Assembly: GCA_001599715.1 (NCBI GenBank)
Contig: BCHU01000009.1
Coordinates: forward strand, 124,001-188,000
Source: Phaeotremella fagi
Taxonomy: Eukaryota > Basidiomycota > Tremellomycetes > Tremellales > Phaeotremellaceae
Direction: 5' to 3'
DNA: 64,000 bases
A program made the position numbers and the translations under genes. The stretch's first letter is position 1. Each line of letters begins with the position of its first letter. The notes under the pieces were generated by a model, which searched no databases, was not told where the DNA came from, and saw only the letters and a list, made by a program, of their open reading frames with translations. Below, piece after piece: positions 12,130-21,705 of this stretch.

Positions 12130-13366
12130 TCAAATCTAACAGTTCCATCAGTATTAATCCCCAGCCCAAATTTCCCACGCCCACTCACCAAAGACAATTC
12201 AAGAGTCCAAACTCTTCTTGCCCAGACTTTAACAAGCATCGTGGAAGATTTATCAAGACTAGAAGAAGGGATTTCAACCTCAACACCGTCCCACCAACAT
12301 TTACGCTAAATCGAGGCCATCAGTAAGATCTCAAGATTTTGAGAGTACACTACGTACCGCAGGTTTTCTCCAGAAAAGTAACAATTTTTGTGCAGTCGCC
12401 ATTTGTTGATGATCTATCGTTACGTGTTCTTGACCCCTTTCAGCTTCACTCATGCCAGGATGGATGATTCCTGTTTTGAGTAATACCAACGCCATTGAAG
12501 AGATGATATTTCGTGTTGGTTCACAAGCTCTGAAACCCCATTCATCCGTTCGATTGAATCCGCTAAGACAATGAGATCAGCTTGAAAACCCTTGATACAT
12601 CAGTTCACGAGCTGACCCACCTCATACAAAGCATATCGATCAAATGCTGTTCAGCCATGTTATTCTCCTTATTAACATTTCTCTGCAAAGCCGTGAAAAT
12701 CTGTCTTTTCCCCGCCAAAGCCGAACCACAATTCCTCTTTAACGCACGCAACTCCTCATTAGCCAATCCAGTGATGATATCAGTTCGAGCCAGAGCACCC
12801 GGTTTAGTGATAGAGAAATATTCAAGTTCTTCACGTAAGACGATGATCGCTTGTTTGGTCAACAAAGGATTTTGTTGTGGATCCATGGCGGTTAATTGAT
12901 CTAGGGTGAATGAGTCTTTTGGTCCTAGCATGGGAATGTTTTGTTGGGCGTAGTAGAGACCTGTTTGAGTTGTTGAGCCGTAGAAATTGTTGGTTGCTGT
13001 TGACCAGAAATCTAAAATGTATTGAAAACAATCGGCATCGAACTGGTGTTGAATTAGAATTGGATTACATCTCGTTGAAAAACCACTCACATCAACAGTG
13101 AACACTCCGTCATCACCACCATCCCAACTAGCTGGTTTTGAAAGTATCAAACCCTGAGGGAACAAACCCAACAAAACGCTTTCAGGTAACAACATCAAAG
13201 TCTCCCTTTCGACTGGGAACATTCGACCGCGTAAATCGAGGTTCAAACGTGTGAGTAGTTGTTGAGTGTTGGATTGGTAGATAGGTGCTGAATACGATTG
13301 GGAGACTGAGGTGATAGGGTTGGAGGATGGGACGGAGGTTATGGGGTTATCTGCGATTGTTGCCAT
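12130..13366 (-). CDS. BTB-domain protein, Whi2-like
   Basis: Cytoplasmic BTB/POZ protein resembling yeast Whi2, which with Psr phosphatases acts in nutrient and stress signalling. The BTB core is seen as LDLRGRMFPVERETLMLLPESVLLGLFPQG and FDADCFQYILDFW. These halves are brought together by a 48-nt intron (13090-13043) that is a multiple of three and has no stop, so it can look like coding sequence. Further exons code RNCGSALAGKRQIF, NEWGFRACEPTRNI and KCWWDGVEVEIPSSSL. The last intron (GTGAGT to TGTTAG) ends the protein as RRVWTLELSLI with TGA at 12132-12130; reading through instead would add an unlikely long hydrophobic tail. The identification rests on the LPESVLLGLFP signature. Confidence 0.82.
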
Positions 13367-13684
13367 GGTGAATCAGATTATGTGAGTGATGGTGTGTTTG
13401 GGGTAGGGGTTGCGATTGAGTAGCAAGATTTGACTTGAGTCTGGTTCTTTACCACGTAGGTTAGTCTGATGGATATGGGAGTTGGATGAGTGTAATGCAA
13501 TGTATGATATCGAAAGACAGAAAGAGTTAAGAAGGATAATCTCTATTGTAGCATCATTCCACCCATTGGTGGTGTAAACCGGCCACTCTTTTGATTCCGC
13601 TAATCGGGCTGCTTATACCAGATGCTTTCATTTTCTTATATTTTATGCATGCATCTCTATCCCAAACACCTCCCCACTCAAGGC
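13367..13684. other. Intergenic region
   Basis: Promoter of the Whi2-like gene and 3' flank of QCR8. Nothing else seen. Confidence 0.4.
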
Positions 13685-14745
13685 TCAATGACCTCCTTCA
13701 GCTTCAGCTAAATCGTGATGTCCTTGTTTAGAGTTGTAGTATGCAGATCTGAAAGGGGTGTAAATTGAAGCATTTGAGTGGGATAATTTTACAACTTACT
13801 TTTCTTTACCCCATGTGTAGACGAAGTAACCTATTCACAATTAGCTTACTTCGACCATAAACGAAGGACATGAAATCGAGACATGAAAGCAATTGATGTA
13901 ATCTACAGCATATCCAGAAGAATGGTCGAAGCTGCAACCTCGGTTGAAAACCTTGGGTAAAGCTACAACGACTGCCTCTTTACAGCGTCTAGTGAAAGAC
14001 ACGTTCAACAGCACATCACACTCGAGACCATCTGGTGATACAGAAATCGCCTAGAATTATTACAACCAAACACTCACCGAAAGCGACGGATGGAGCGAAG
14101 TAAGGAACAAAGTGCATCGTTCTCTTGAAACCGTTGAACAAGTATCCATGGAGAGCTCCTGCGAATGGTTTTTGTTGAAATGGGGTTAAACCTGTTGAGG
14201 TCACCATGAATTGGGTAAAGATTGATGAGAAAAGATCAGACAGAAGTAAGAAGAGAAATTGACGAAATGAGATGAAGGTTGAAGAACAGCTTATTAGTAC
14301 TGAATCACACTAGGTAATTGTCCAACATACTGTACTGAGAGATACCCTTTTGCTTTGGTCCTCCCATATCACCCCACCAACCGATCTAAACGTTTTGTCA
14401 GTATCGTCCCAATGTAATGTCATCAATCCGATTCCTCCCGACAACTTGTGTCTTTATCCAGAATGACCATCCAGCTCCCAGTGTCGTTGTATATCCATTA
14501 GCGATATGCTCCTAATGCCTTGAGCGCTCTGTATTCTCCGCTCTCTGGATTCCCCATCCAACCAATCCATTGATATACTCCAGAGATATGATGTCCCAAG
14601 ACGAAAAGATCGAACAACAACTCACGTAGGTTTTAGCTAAAAGTAGAATTGGTATCAGTATTCTGCTATAATTTTCACCACCAGGACCTAATTGATGTAA
14701 CTCACCTCCTGGCATTCCACTTGACACTGGTGCGGATGGTCTCAT
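13685..14745 (-). CDS. QCR8: Cytochrome bc1 complex subunit 8 (ubiquinol-binding QCR8)
   Basis: Small subunit of respiratory complex III in the mitochondrial inner membrane. Short exons join to [47 protein letters not shown], then the membrane segment around HFVPYFAPSVAFGYFVYTW and the tail KEKSAYYNSKQGHHDLAEAEGGH with TGA 13687-13685. The GxWWGxxGGPKQKG and SPFQQ-like elements are typical of fungal QCR8. The second exon codes only a few residues, so the gene is easy to miss. Its start is 215 bp from the start of the divergent NUXM-like gene, and the two probably share a promoter. Confidence 0.9.
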
Positions 14746-14960
14746 ATTGGATGAATTGGATGGTTGATAGTTAAATTAAATGTTAGGTGTAGGAAGAACC
14801 ATGATGCTAGCAGGTTAACCAATGGCGGAGTAGGTGTTACCTCAAACGCCGATATTCCCGGTAATGTGGCACTCCATCTCTTTCACCTATTCTATCAATT
14901 CAAGATTAAAGATATACCTTTAAATCATCAGTCAACAACAACCAACAACTAATAACGACA
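14746..14960. promoter_or_regulatory. Shared promoter between QCR8 and NUXM-like gene
   Basis: 215 bp between two start codons facing away from each other. Both genes encode small mitochondrial inner-membrane proteins, so co-regulation is plausible. No specific transcription factor site was identified with confidence. Confidence 0.5.
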
Positions 14961-15318
14961 ATGTCTCTACTGGCAAATATCATAGGTGGTGGTGCATTCG
15001 GAATAGGTGTCAGAGTCTTCCAACTGGGATTACAAAAGAGAGGTTTATTCGAGGGTAAGTCGTTATCAAACATATCCTTCATCCTTGTGTTCTCATGTAT
15101 TAAAATCCACCAGGTCCAACAGCACATCTAGCATACGCAGGAGCCTTCGGTCTACTAGGTTACGGAATATACGAAGGTGAACAAAGACAGTAAGTCCCTT
15201 CTTCATTGTCATGGACCAGTGGACTAACAATCTTCATAGACGTGTCTTACTAGATGAGAGAAAGAAAACACTACAAGAAAAGAGGGATATCGAGAACGCT
15301 GCGTATGCAGCATCGTAG
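14961..15318 (+). CDS. Small mitochondrial membrane protein, NUXM-like complex I accessory subunit
   Basis: Exons 14961-15054, 15114-15189 and 15240-15318 give 82 residues. The protein begins MSLLANIIGGGAFGIG with RVFQLGLQKRGLF, has a second hydrophobic stretch (AYAGAFGLLGYGIY), then EGEQRQRVLLDERKKTLQEKR, a charged C-terminal helix. The pattern R-x-x-Q-L-G, then G-Y-x-x-x-G-E-Q-R-Q, is what I remember for the fungal NUXM-type (14 kDa) NADH:ubiquinone oxidoreductase subunit. The similarity is to a short family, so the name is tentative; a two-span mitochondrial membrane protein is the safe statement. Confidence 0.7.
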
Positions 15319-15909
15319 GTCGTGATTCTTATGCAGATTTAATCATTCCTATGGACGACAAGGGTTTACACCGTATCACAACGTGGAATAGACATTGTTT
15401 TTGAACACCGTTTCAAGATCGGTGGATTGAGAATGCCTCTAGGAAGACTGGGAGGACGGAATCTGAACTACAACCTATCTAAGATGAGTTCGACACAACA
15501 GGATCTCTTGCTTAAAACGACGCCCGGGCGACTGGTAATTCTTCAAACTCTGCGTCGCCATTTTGGTTCGCACCGTTGGTGATTGTATATCTTTTCATCA
15601 GCGTCGACGTATCTTGGATAACCGTCTGAACGCAAAGAAAACTTGGTGAACGTCTCTTCAAGATGAATAATCATGAGTGGAACGACACTCAGATCAAGAA
15701 AGACTGCCATACCATTTAAATCGATTGATAACTCTCTACCATTGTCCTGTTTTAACCCCCCAGTGTTCTTCAAGAGCACAACAATACTACCATAAAAATT
15801 AGCAAGCAGTGTATTGTTAAGACGCCGGAATACGTGAATGGGATCAGAATGTAGATATATCAATAGCAATGCACGTCTACATCGATAAGACTACAGAAAT
15901 CGACACCCC
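15319..15909. other. Intergenic region with one doubtful open frame
   Basis: Lies between the 3' ends of the NUXM-like and eIF3i genes. A minus-strand frame of 108 codons (15869-15543) reads MLLIYLHSDPIHVFRR and onward. It has a plausible amino-acid mix but no motif and no identified splice partner, so I do not call it a gene. Confidence 0.35.
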
Positions 15910-17415
15910 CTAAACCTCAACTTCAGGTTCTAAATCACCAAAAGGTCTACTACGGAAATAAGATTCGTCAAACTAGCAACTGTCAGTAAAACCCCTGGCT
16001 GATCCCCAAGACGTACCCAGAAAACACGAACGAAACCATCCTCTGCACCTGAAGCATAAGCTTTTCCTTGTGGATGAACGGCGATAGTGTTGATAGGACC
16101 ACTATCAATTCATTAGCCTCCATGTTACGACTAACACAAGGGATACTCACAAATGACCCTTGATTCTACCAACTTCCTCCTCGAACAGTTTATGCCAAAA
16201 TCTAGATTCAAATTTACCTGATCTCGTTGATGTTGTCGTTACGCTCATTGCATCTTGACCACCTCCGAGGATAACCTAAATCAAAGAGTCAGCGTTATCC
16301 CAAATGGAGAGAGTACACCTACATATGGACGAAGAGGTGCGATACAAGCACTATTCAGTGGTGTCTCCGTAACATAAACCTTCATCTCATCTAAAGTCTC
16401 CGAATCGAATATCTGAACAACATCAGTAAAACCCCACAGCCTATACCAATCTACCCACCCTGGCACTCTTGTCTTTACTCGAAGTAATGAAATAAGTTCC
16501 ATCAGGACTTAATTGGATATCCGTAATCTCTCCCAAATGCGCTCCTTCGACTGCATTAACCTCTTCACCAGTTTTAACATCGTATTTAGCTATTTTACCG
16601 TTCTCGTGACCTGTGAGTATGTATTCTGACAATGGGGCGAAAAGTGCGACTGTAGCTTTTGAACCTTCTATCGTGATTTCTGACAATGGCTCGTTGGTTT
16701 CTAGGGTGTGTAAGTTGTGATCGACCGAATCGAAAATCCAACTTACGCGAAGATCCTTCCTCTCTGTTGATTGGGAATACACTGGGAAGCGTCAGCAAAA
16801 GCATCTACTGATAGTAACCAGACCTACCGAATAATACTAGGTTGACCACTTCTCTGCTCCGTAATACTTAAAATCAATTTATCGTCCTCACTCCAAGCAA
16901 CTCTTTTAACTGCAGTTCTGAATTCCCAAGATTTCAAACATTTCCCAGTTGAGATTTCCCAAAGTTTCATCATGTTGTCAGCAGCGCCCGAGACCAAATA
17001 TTTAGTTTGAGCTAAAAGACGTTTGTGTCGTTAGATTGGATTTAAGAATGTCAAAAAACAACGTATACCCACAATCACAGGCTACCGTCCAAACTGATCC
17101 ATTGTGACCATTGAATGTACCTAATCTTTCACCGTTCGATGTGAACCAAACGTTGATAATCGAATCTTTCGATGCGGAGAACAACAAATCTCCCTCAGCG
17201 TTAAAAACGATCTGTGTTAATGAACGTTCATGACCTAAAAAAGTTGGTATCAGTAGATATACATTTTTTGGTGATAATTTTTATGATCAAAGGAACACCA
17301 GATTTTCGCTCCTGAACAACGATTCAAACGGGGACATACCTTGTAGAATGATAGGTTTCTGTTGGATATTATCAGTGGGTCATTCCTTGCTGTCATGTAC
17401 TCGATCTACTCACCA
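15910..17415 (-). CDS. TIF34: Translation initiation factor eIF3 subunit I (WD40)
   Basis: WD-repeat scaffold subunit of eIF3 in the cytoplasm. The start codon at 17415-17413 is alone in its coding exon. A second 19-nt exon (17358-17340) codes KPIILQ plus one base, and the third begins [24 protein letters not shown], giving the conserved eIF3i opening [18 protein letters not shown] repeats continue with [42 protein letters not shown] and [21 protein letters not shown]. The last exon codes [20 protein letters not shown]. Length and repeat layout agree with the family (about 340 residues). Many short introns. Confidence 0.93.
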
Positions 17416-17674
17416 TTTTGTGATATTTTATGTATGATTTTCTGTAGGATTGACTGAATTTTCAATAATTCATAGAGAACAATACAACTTTCACGCGAAT
17501 GTGGCATTCTCGGATATTAACGGCGAAGTGGCAAAGTGGCACATGTCTTCTTGTTCGAAGCTCGGAATGCAAGTACTGATATCGATGGATAGAAACTATA
17601 TTCCGATCAACCCATGATACTCTTTATCATTGTTCAACATAGATTTGAAAGGCGTTACAGCCCTAAAAAGGTAA

Positions 17675-18127
17675 ATGCCGTCAACACGCTCCTCAACCTC
17701 AAAACAAACCAAAACCTACGGACATGTGTCGTTATGTTTACATCTCAAAGATCAAACAGATCTCCTCTGTAACCCTGTAGAATGGATTAACAAAAACATC
17801 TATAACGACGGAACGTTACTCTCCGAGAAACTCGAATCGATAAAATATGATAAATTCACTCTAATTGTGGATGGAAAAATGGAAACAATCGATGATTATA
17901 CTGTTTCGATGTTTAGGCACAGACGTCGTCAACTCCCGTCTCATGGTTCCAGGGTCACGGAGACAGACATGGTGATTTTGAGAACTGCTATCTGGAAGTC
18001 GTTTCAGGATATGGTCTGTTGGGTTACAGGAGGGGAGATCGGGATATTGGATGAAGATGATTGGGTTAAAGACGGGGAAGTTGAGAAAGTTGTTGTTGAA
18101 TGTGGAGGAGAAAGTGAACCAAAGTGA
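17675..18127 (+). CDS. Cluster A paralog 1, unknown function, 150 aa, intronless
   Basis: First of five tandem plus-strand genes encoding related small proteins of no recognised family. The conserved core reads VEWINKNIYNDGTLLSEKL, then IKYDKFTLIVDGKMETI, then an acidic helix around ETDMVILRTAIWKSFQDMV. This is the same order seen in the other members: Trp motif, a beta hairpin ending in V-D-G, then D-M-x-x-x-R and an aromatic helix. The N-terminus is Ser/Thr-rich and the C-terminal tail acidic. No signal peptide. It starts 259 bp from the divergent eIF3i start codon. The reading frame is open in a single exon, unlike neighbouring conserved genes. Confidence 0.7.
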   Translation: MPSTRSSTSKQTKTYGHVSLCLHLKDQTDLLCNPVEWINKNIYNDGTLLSEKLESIKYDKFTLIVDGKMETIDDYTVSMFRHRRRQLPSHGSRVTETDMVILRTAIWKSFQDMVCWVTGGEIGILDEDDWVKDGEVEKVVVECGGESEPK

Positions 18128-18135
18128 TATCGTTC

Positions 18136-18234
18136 TCTCAGTATTGACTGTGAGAGGAGCTACAGTGTTGTATTCACGGTAGGTCATACTGTTCGAATCA
18201 TGTAGCTCCTTCTCACAACCAATCGCGATTGGTT
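18136..18234. promoter_or_regulatory. Inverted repeats and an 18-bp palindrome with paired CCAAT boxes
   Basis: Just after cluster A gene 1 there is a short hairpin (CTCTCA/TGAGAG near 18136-18157). A wider inverted pair GGAGCTAC/GTAGCTCC follows at about 18157-18164 and 18203-18210. At 18217-18234 is the perfect palindrome AACCAATCGCGATTGGTT, which holds a CCAAT box on each strand around CGCG. Such a site could bind the CCAAT-binding (HAP/NF-Y) complex or a dimeric factor. The role is inferred only from the sequence. Confidence 0.45.
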
Positions 18235-18321
18235 TTGTTTGTCATGTTCCTCCTTGGATTGCCATGTCATGCTGTACAGAATATCCAAGAGAATAGCTGT
18301 ATCATTCTTCCATTTTCCAAG

Positions 18322-18555
18322 CTGATCCCTTGTTGTAGACGTCTGTCGACTTTATCTACATCAAAGGATCATCTGTTGTTGCTTAGTAAGCTGATAGATA
18401 GATCCTTTATTCGACGACTTCTCTCACTCCTTCCATATCTGATCCCTTGTCGTAGACTTTCGTCCAGCTTATCTATATCAAAGGAGCATCTGATGCTGCT
18501 TAGTAAGCTGACTAGCAGATCCTTTGATCCACGACTTCTATCACTCCTTACATTA
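18322..18555. repeat. Tandem duplication, 117-bp unit
   Basis: Two diverged copies (about 80-85 per cent identical by eye) of a 117-bp unit, starting CTGATCCCTTG at 18322 and again at 18439. Both contain TTATCTA-ATCAAAGGA-CATCTG and TGCTTAGTAAGCTGA. Since 117 is a multiple of three, the plus-strand frame stays open through both copies and on into the cluster A gene 2 protein. It may be upstream regulatory DNA or a coding leader. Confidence 0.8.
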
Positions 18556-18687
18556 GTGGAGCTAGCTCTTGGATATTATGGGGGTTTTACGCAACTCAAT
18601 TTCTTTTTCGAATCACTTCTTTCGCCACTCAAGCAAACACAACGCAACACTCGATTCTACAATCACAATACTACACGACAATACGCA

Positions 18688-19419
18688 ATGTCACTTTCAG
18701 AGGTTATCTACACCGACGACCTTGCTCAATACCTGAGTGAAACGGGTGTCGACTTCGGCAATTTTATAACAAGAAATCGTTGGGTTGGAAAGAATGTTTT
18801 GAATCGCAACAAACCCCTTTCTGAATGGCGTTACACCGTTCAAGACAATGATTTCTCAGTAATCGTGAATGGTAGACAACGACGAATCAGGTATAGCGAA
18901 TATGAGATGTTTAGAGAAAGAAAAGAATTTCCAGAAGAAGAGGAGGAATTCACTGAGAAAGATATGAGAGACATGAGAGAAGCGATTGCTATCAGTTTCG
19001 GCAATCTTGTTTTTGATTACAGACAAAGCTACAATAGAGATACGACAAAAGAATTCATTGAAGACGAAGAAGAACTAGCAGAGTATCTAATCTCAAGAAG
19101 AAACTTCCTTCAAGACAGTCTTAGTTGGGTTGGCAATCATGTTTACAACGAGGAGAAGGAAATTTCAGAAAATCTTGAATGTGTTTATGATGGTGATTTC
19201 TTTGTCAAGGTTGGAAGCAGCAAAAGACGTCTCACAGAAGGTACTATTCGCAGAGTTAGAGGGATGGTCAATTTCCCCGAAGACTGCGAGGATATGGATG
19301 AAAGTGGTTTGGAGAAAATGAGATCGGCTTTCAGTCAGTACTTCACAAAGATCGTCAACGACTATCGATCAAAAGTCAAAGAAGAAAAGAAGAGCGATAT
19401 CGAGATGAGCGACGGATAA
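18688..19419 (+). CDS. Cluster A paralog 2, two tandem domains, unknown function, 243 aa
   Basis: Two copies of the cluster A domain in one intronless gene. Copy 1 (residues about 5-115) has NRWVGKNVLNRNKPLSEW, FSVIVNGRQRRI, EFPEEEEEFTEKDMRDMREA and NLVFDYR. Copy 2 (about 125-230) has LSWVGNHVYNEEKEISENL, FFVKVGSSKRRL, NFPEDCEDMDESGLEKMRSA and KIVNDYRSK. The C-terminus is charged (KVKEEKKSDIEMSDG). The frame is open upstream to 18229, giving a possible 396-residue product with a hydrophobic leader. I chose ATG 18688 because the sequence before it looks like an A/C-rich 5' leader and the other members start close to this point in their domain. Confidence 0.72.
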   Translation: MSLSEVIYTDDLAQYLSETGVDFGNFITRNRWVGKNVLNRNKPLSEWRYTVQDNDFSVIVNGRQRRIRYSEYEMFRERKEFPEEEEEFTEKDMRDMREAIAISFGNLVFDYRQSYNRDTTKEFIEDEEELAEYLISRRNFLQDSLSWVGNHVYNEEKEISENLECVYDGDFFVKVGSSKRRLTEGTIRRVRGMVNFPEDCEDMDESGLEKMRSAFSQYFTKIVNDYRSKVKEEKKSDIEMSDG

Positions 19420-20369
19420 GGGAGGGATGAGAAGGTGTTGGGATCAAGGTTCATAGTACTTGTCTTAAAAGCTAGCTTTGCTTTCCATACCTTTTTGTTT
19501 TGTTTTTCAGTATCATCAGTAAGTTCAAGAAGTTTGTTAATTATATGCAATGAGTGTTTCCCCGACGGTCTCCGAGGTTATCTGAAGCTCTCAGTCTCTG
19601 GTTCAGTTGATAGGGGCGTGCATGTAAAGTATTGCGGTGTGTATAATCTCGCTGAGTGAAAAGAGTGGTAATACAGCAGTCAGAACGAGAGTGCTAGGCA
19701 TGTACTGTACATTATCTTCCAGTACATTCCACAGGGTAGAAATTCATCATTGCTTTGTGAAATTTACAAATAAGTCCGGTTATCCTTTGTCCTGAGACTT
19801 CTTCTTTCCTTTTCATCCAGCTCCACAGGGTGAACTAGACAATCTCGTATATACAGATGGATTCCAATTGTTTCTTCCTTAAGGGCGGAACAGTTTTTGG
19901 GAGTAGCTGTTACAATGTATACGGAAAACACTATCTCCACTGCCCTTCCCTTGTTTTAGTTGTGTTCTCGGTGTTATCAATATGGTTTATTAGTAGATAC
20001 GTTAGTGTCAGGCAATGAGTGTCGGTGCGATAACCCAATTTCAGATTCTTGACTGCTCTCCATTAGTGCTTTACATCATAGATTGTAGCAAATGTTTTCC
20101 AGGGGTATGAAGTCTTCCAAGCAATGCACTTTATGTCATGACACAATGTAAAAAGGTGAGACACGAAAGAGAAATTTCAAACACGTCCGGATATCCTTTA
20201 TCCTAAGGACTTTTTCTTTTCCCTTCATACGACTCCACAAGGAAGCGACAAAATCCCCTACGTATATACGGACCGTTTCTAATCCTTACATTTCTTACTT
20301 TACAAATCCTCCCCGCCACCGAAATCAACAATCAACTTGTCTTTCAATCACAAATTCTCATCAAGTACA
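19420..20369. other. Intergenic region with duplicated promoter-like sequence
   Basis: No intact gene. Contains two related blocks (see the repeat entry). The first block is followed at 19914 by an ATG with only 14 codons before a stop, which may mark a decayed family member or nothing at all. Confidence 0.5.
19758..20272. repeat. Pair of related promoter-like blocks, about 100 bp each
   Basis: Block 1 at about 19758-19860 and block 2 at about 20170-20272 share GAAATTT, GTCCGG-TATCCTTT-TCCT, CTTTTC, CTCCACA and GTATATAC in the same order and spacing, roughly 75 per cent identical by eye. Block 2 lies about 100 bp before the ATG of cluster A gene 3 and so looks like its promoter, with GTATATAC as a TATA-like element. 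Block 1 has no intact gene behind it. Confidence 0.7.
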
Positions 20370-20723
20370 ATGTCCGATCACGAAACCATCCTCGAGGAAA
20401 CCCTCGCAGCATACTTGAGTAAACTCCCTTTCATCAACGACGACGACAAAAGACTCAAATGGGCTGTAAGCAATATTTCGAACAACGGTGTTTTGATTTC
20501 AAAAAGTCTCAATACAATCAAATACGACAATTTCACTGTCAAAATCGATGGAAAAGAATGGAAGTTGGAGGGAAAAACAGTTGAGAAGTTCACACAATTT
20601 GATGGTTTCCCTAGAGAACACGAGGAGTTGGATGGTGATCAAATGCGGAGTATGAGTCTAGGGATTACTAAGACTTTGGACGACATTGTTTTTTTCTATA
20701 GAAGGGAGAAGGGAGAATGTTGA
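20370..20723 (+). CDS. Cluster A paralog 3, unknown function, 117 aa, intronless
   Basis: Single-domain member and the most compact copy. Core elements are ETLAAYLSKLPF, LKWAVSNISNNGVLISKSL, IKYDNFTVKIDGKEWKL, FDGFPREHEELDGDQMRSM and LDDIVFFYRRE. It aligns along its whole length with paralog 1 and both domains of paralog 2. ATG 20370 is chosen over the near-cognate codons upstream because it follows the A/C-rich leader ATCAAGTACA. No localisation signal is seen. Confidence 0.72.
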   Translation: MSDHETILEETLAAYLSKLPFINDDDKRLKWAVSNISNNGVLISKSLNTIKYDNFTVKIDGKEWKLEGKTVEKFTQFDGFPREHEELDGDQMRSMSLGITKTLDDIVFFYRREKGEC

Positions 20724-20936
20724 GTGGAAGGTGCTCTTAAATACTTCTTTCCATTTTATCGTCTTTCCGAGTCTTACTGTAGTCGTTATGTTGAATGTAC
20801 ACTAGTATACCTCTATAAGCATTGATGTGCACCACGAGAATAAAGGATCGACCTCCATTCAATATGTACATATATCATCGTTCGAGTGATCTTTCCATAT
20901 CGATTTTCCGAAGTCTCTTCCATCCTCCATCGAAAC

Positions 20937-21245
20937 ATGTCGCCGACAAACCTATCAGTCGAAGAAGCAGTGTTCATCGATTTCTTCCATAAATTCAAAA
21001 CCGAAACTCAATCAACAAGCTGTACAGAATGGGTTCGATCAAACGTTTACGTCCAACTCGAAGAATCAGGAGATCAGCCAATCCTCCTTTCGAAATCCAA
21101 AACGATGAATCTAAAAACCATTCAAATCTTAAACAGAGACTCGCTGATCTACCTCAGTGACAGTATGAGAAGTGTTCTTAGAGAATATAGACATTTTCCG
21201 AAGGATGGTGATATGGATAGCGAGAGTAGGGAACAGGCTCTTTAA
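20937..21245 (+). pseudogene. Cluster A paralog 4, interrupted by an in-frame stop
   Basis: Starts MSPTNLSVEEAVFIDFFHKF, with CTEWVRSNVYVQLEESGDQ (Trp motif) and FPKDGDMDSESREQAL, then TAA at 21243-21245. The frame after the stop stays open to TAG 21345-21347 and reads AIGFVLDSTSKNYLRRPRT. That segment lines up with the C-terminal aromatic helix of the family (compare LDDIVFFYRRE in paralog 3). The stop therefore seems to cut a conserved helix in half. Either the gene is a recent pseudogene, or a truncated 102-residue product or stop readthrough is used. A sequencing error is the other possibility. Confidence 0.6.
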
Positions 21246-21705
21246 GCTATTGGGTTTGTTCTTGATAGTACGAGTAAAAACTATCTGAGACGTCCAAGAA
21301 CTGTTCACAGGATGAGTGATACGGTTACAACCCCTGAAGGAGTTTAGTAGTGGCAATTCTTCGAGATGAATACATGTTTAGTGATGACCATTCTTCACAC
21401 CAATCTTCACACCGAAATGTTTTACGGTGTTTCAGAACGGGGAGCTCACACGCACTCGGGATAAAACGTACAAAGGAGAGATTTCACACGAATAATTCCT
21501 TTCATTTGGCATGTACTGCAGCTGAGCCACAATCCTTTTATCCACCTTTATCGTCAATCTCCTTTCAAGTCATTCTTTTCAAGATTTCTACACAAAAAAG
21601 CCATACTCATATGGCCAGGATAATCCCATCTCCCCCTCTCTTTCTTACTTTAACCGTACATTGTTCGCCACCTAGAACAGAAGACTCAGCTCTAATCGAA
21701 TAACA
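21246..21705. other. Intergenic region including the severed tail of paralog 4
   Basis: First 100 bp continue the paralog 4 frame. The rest is probably the promoter and leader of paralog 5; the open frame at 21350-21703 ends with a TAA directly before ATG 21706 and is not considered a gene. Confidence 0.45.

Noticed and set aside
15543..15869. 108-codon minus-strand frame between the NUXM-like and eIF3i genes
   Set aside because: No motif, no splice partner and no recognisable start context; kept only as a note on the intergenic region.
18229..18687. Treating the long upstream part of paralog 2 as definitely coding
   Set aside because: The tandem repeat and leader-like sequence before ATG 18688 make an internal start more likely; raised as a finding rather than annotated as coding.
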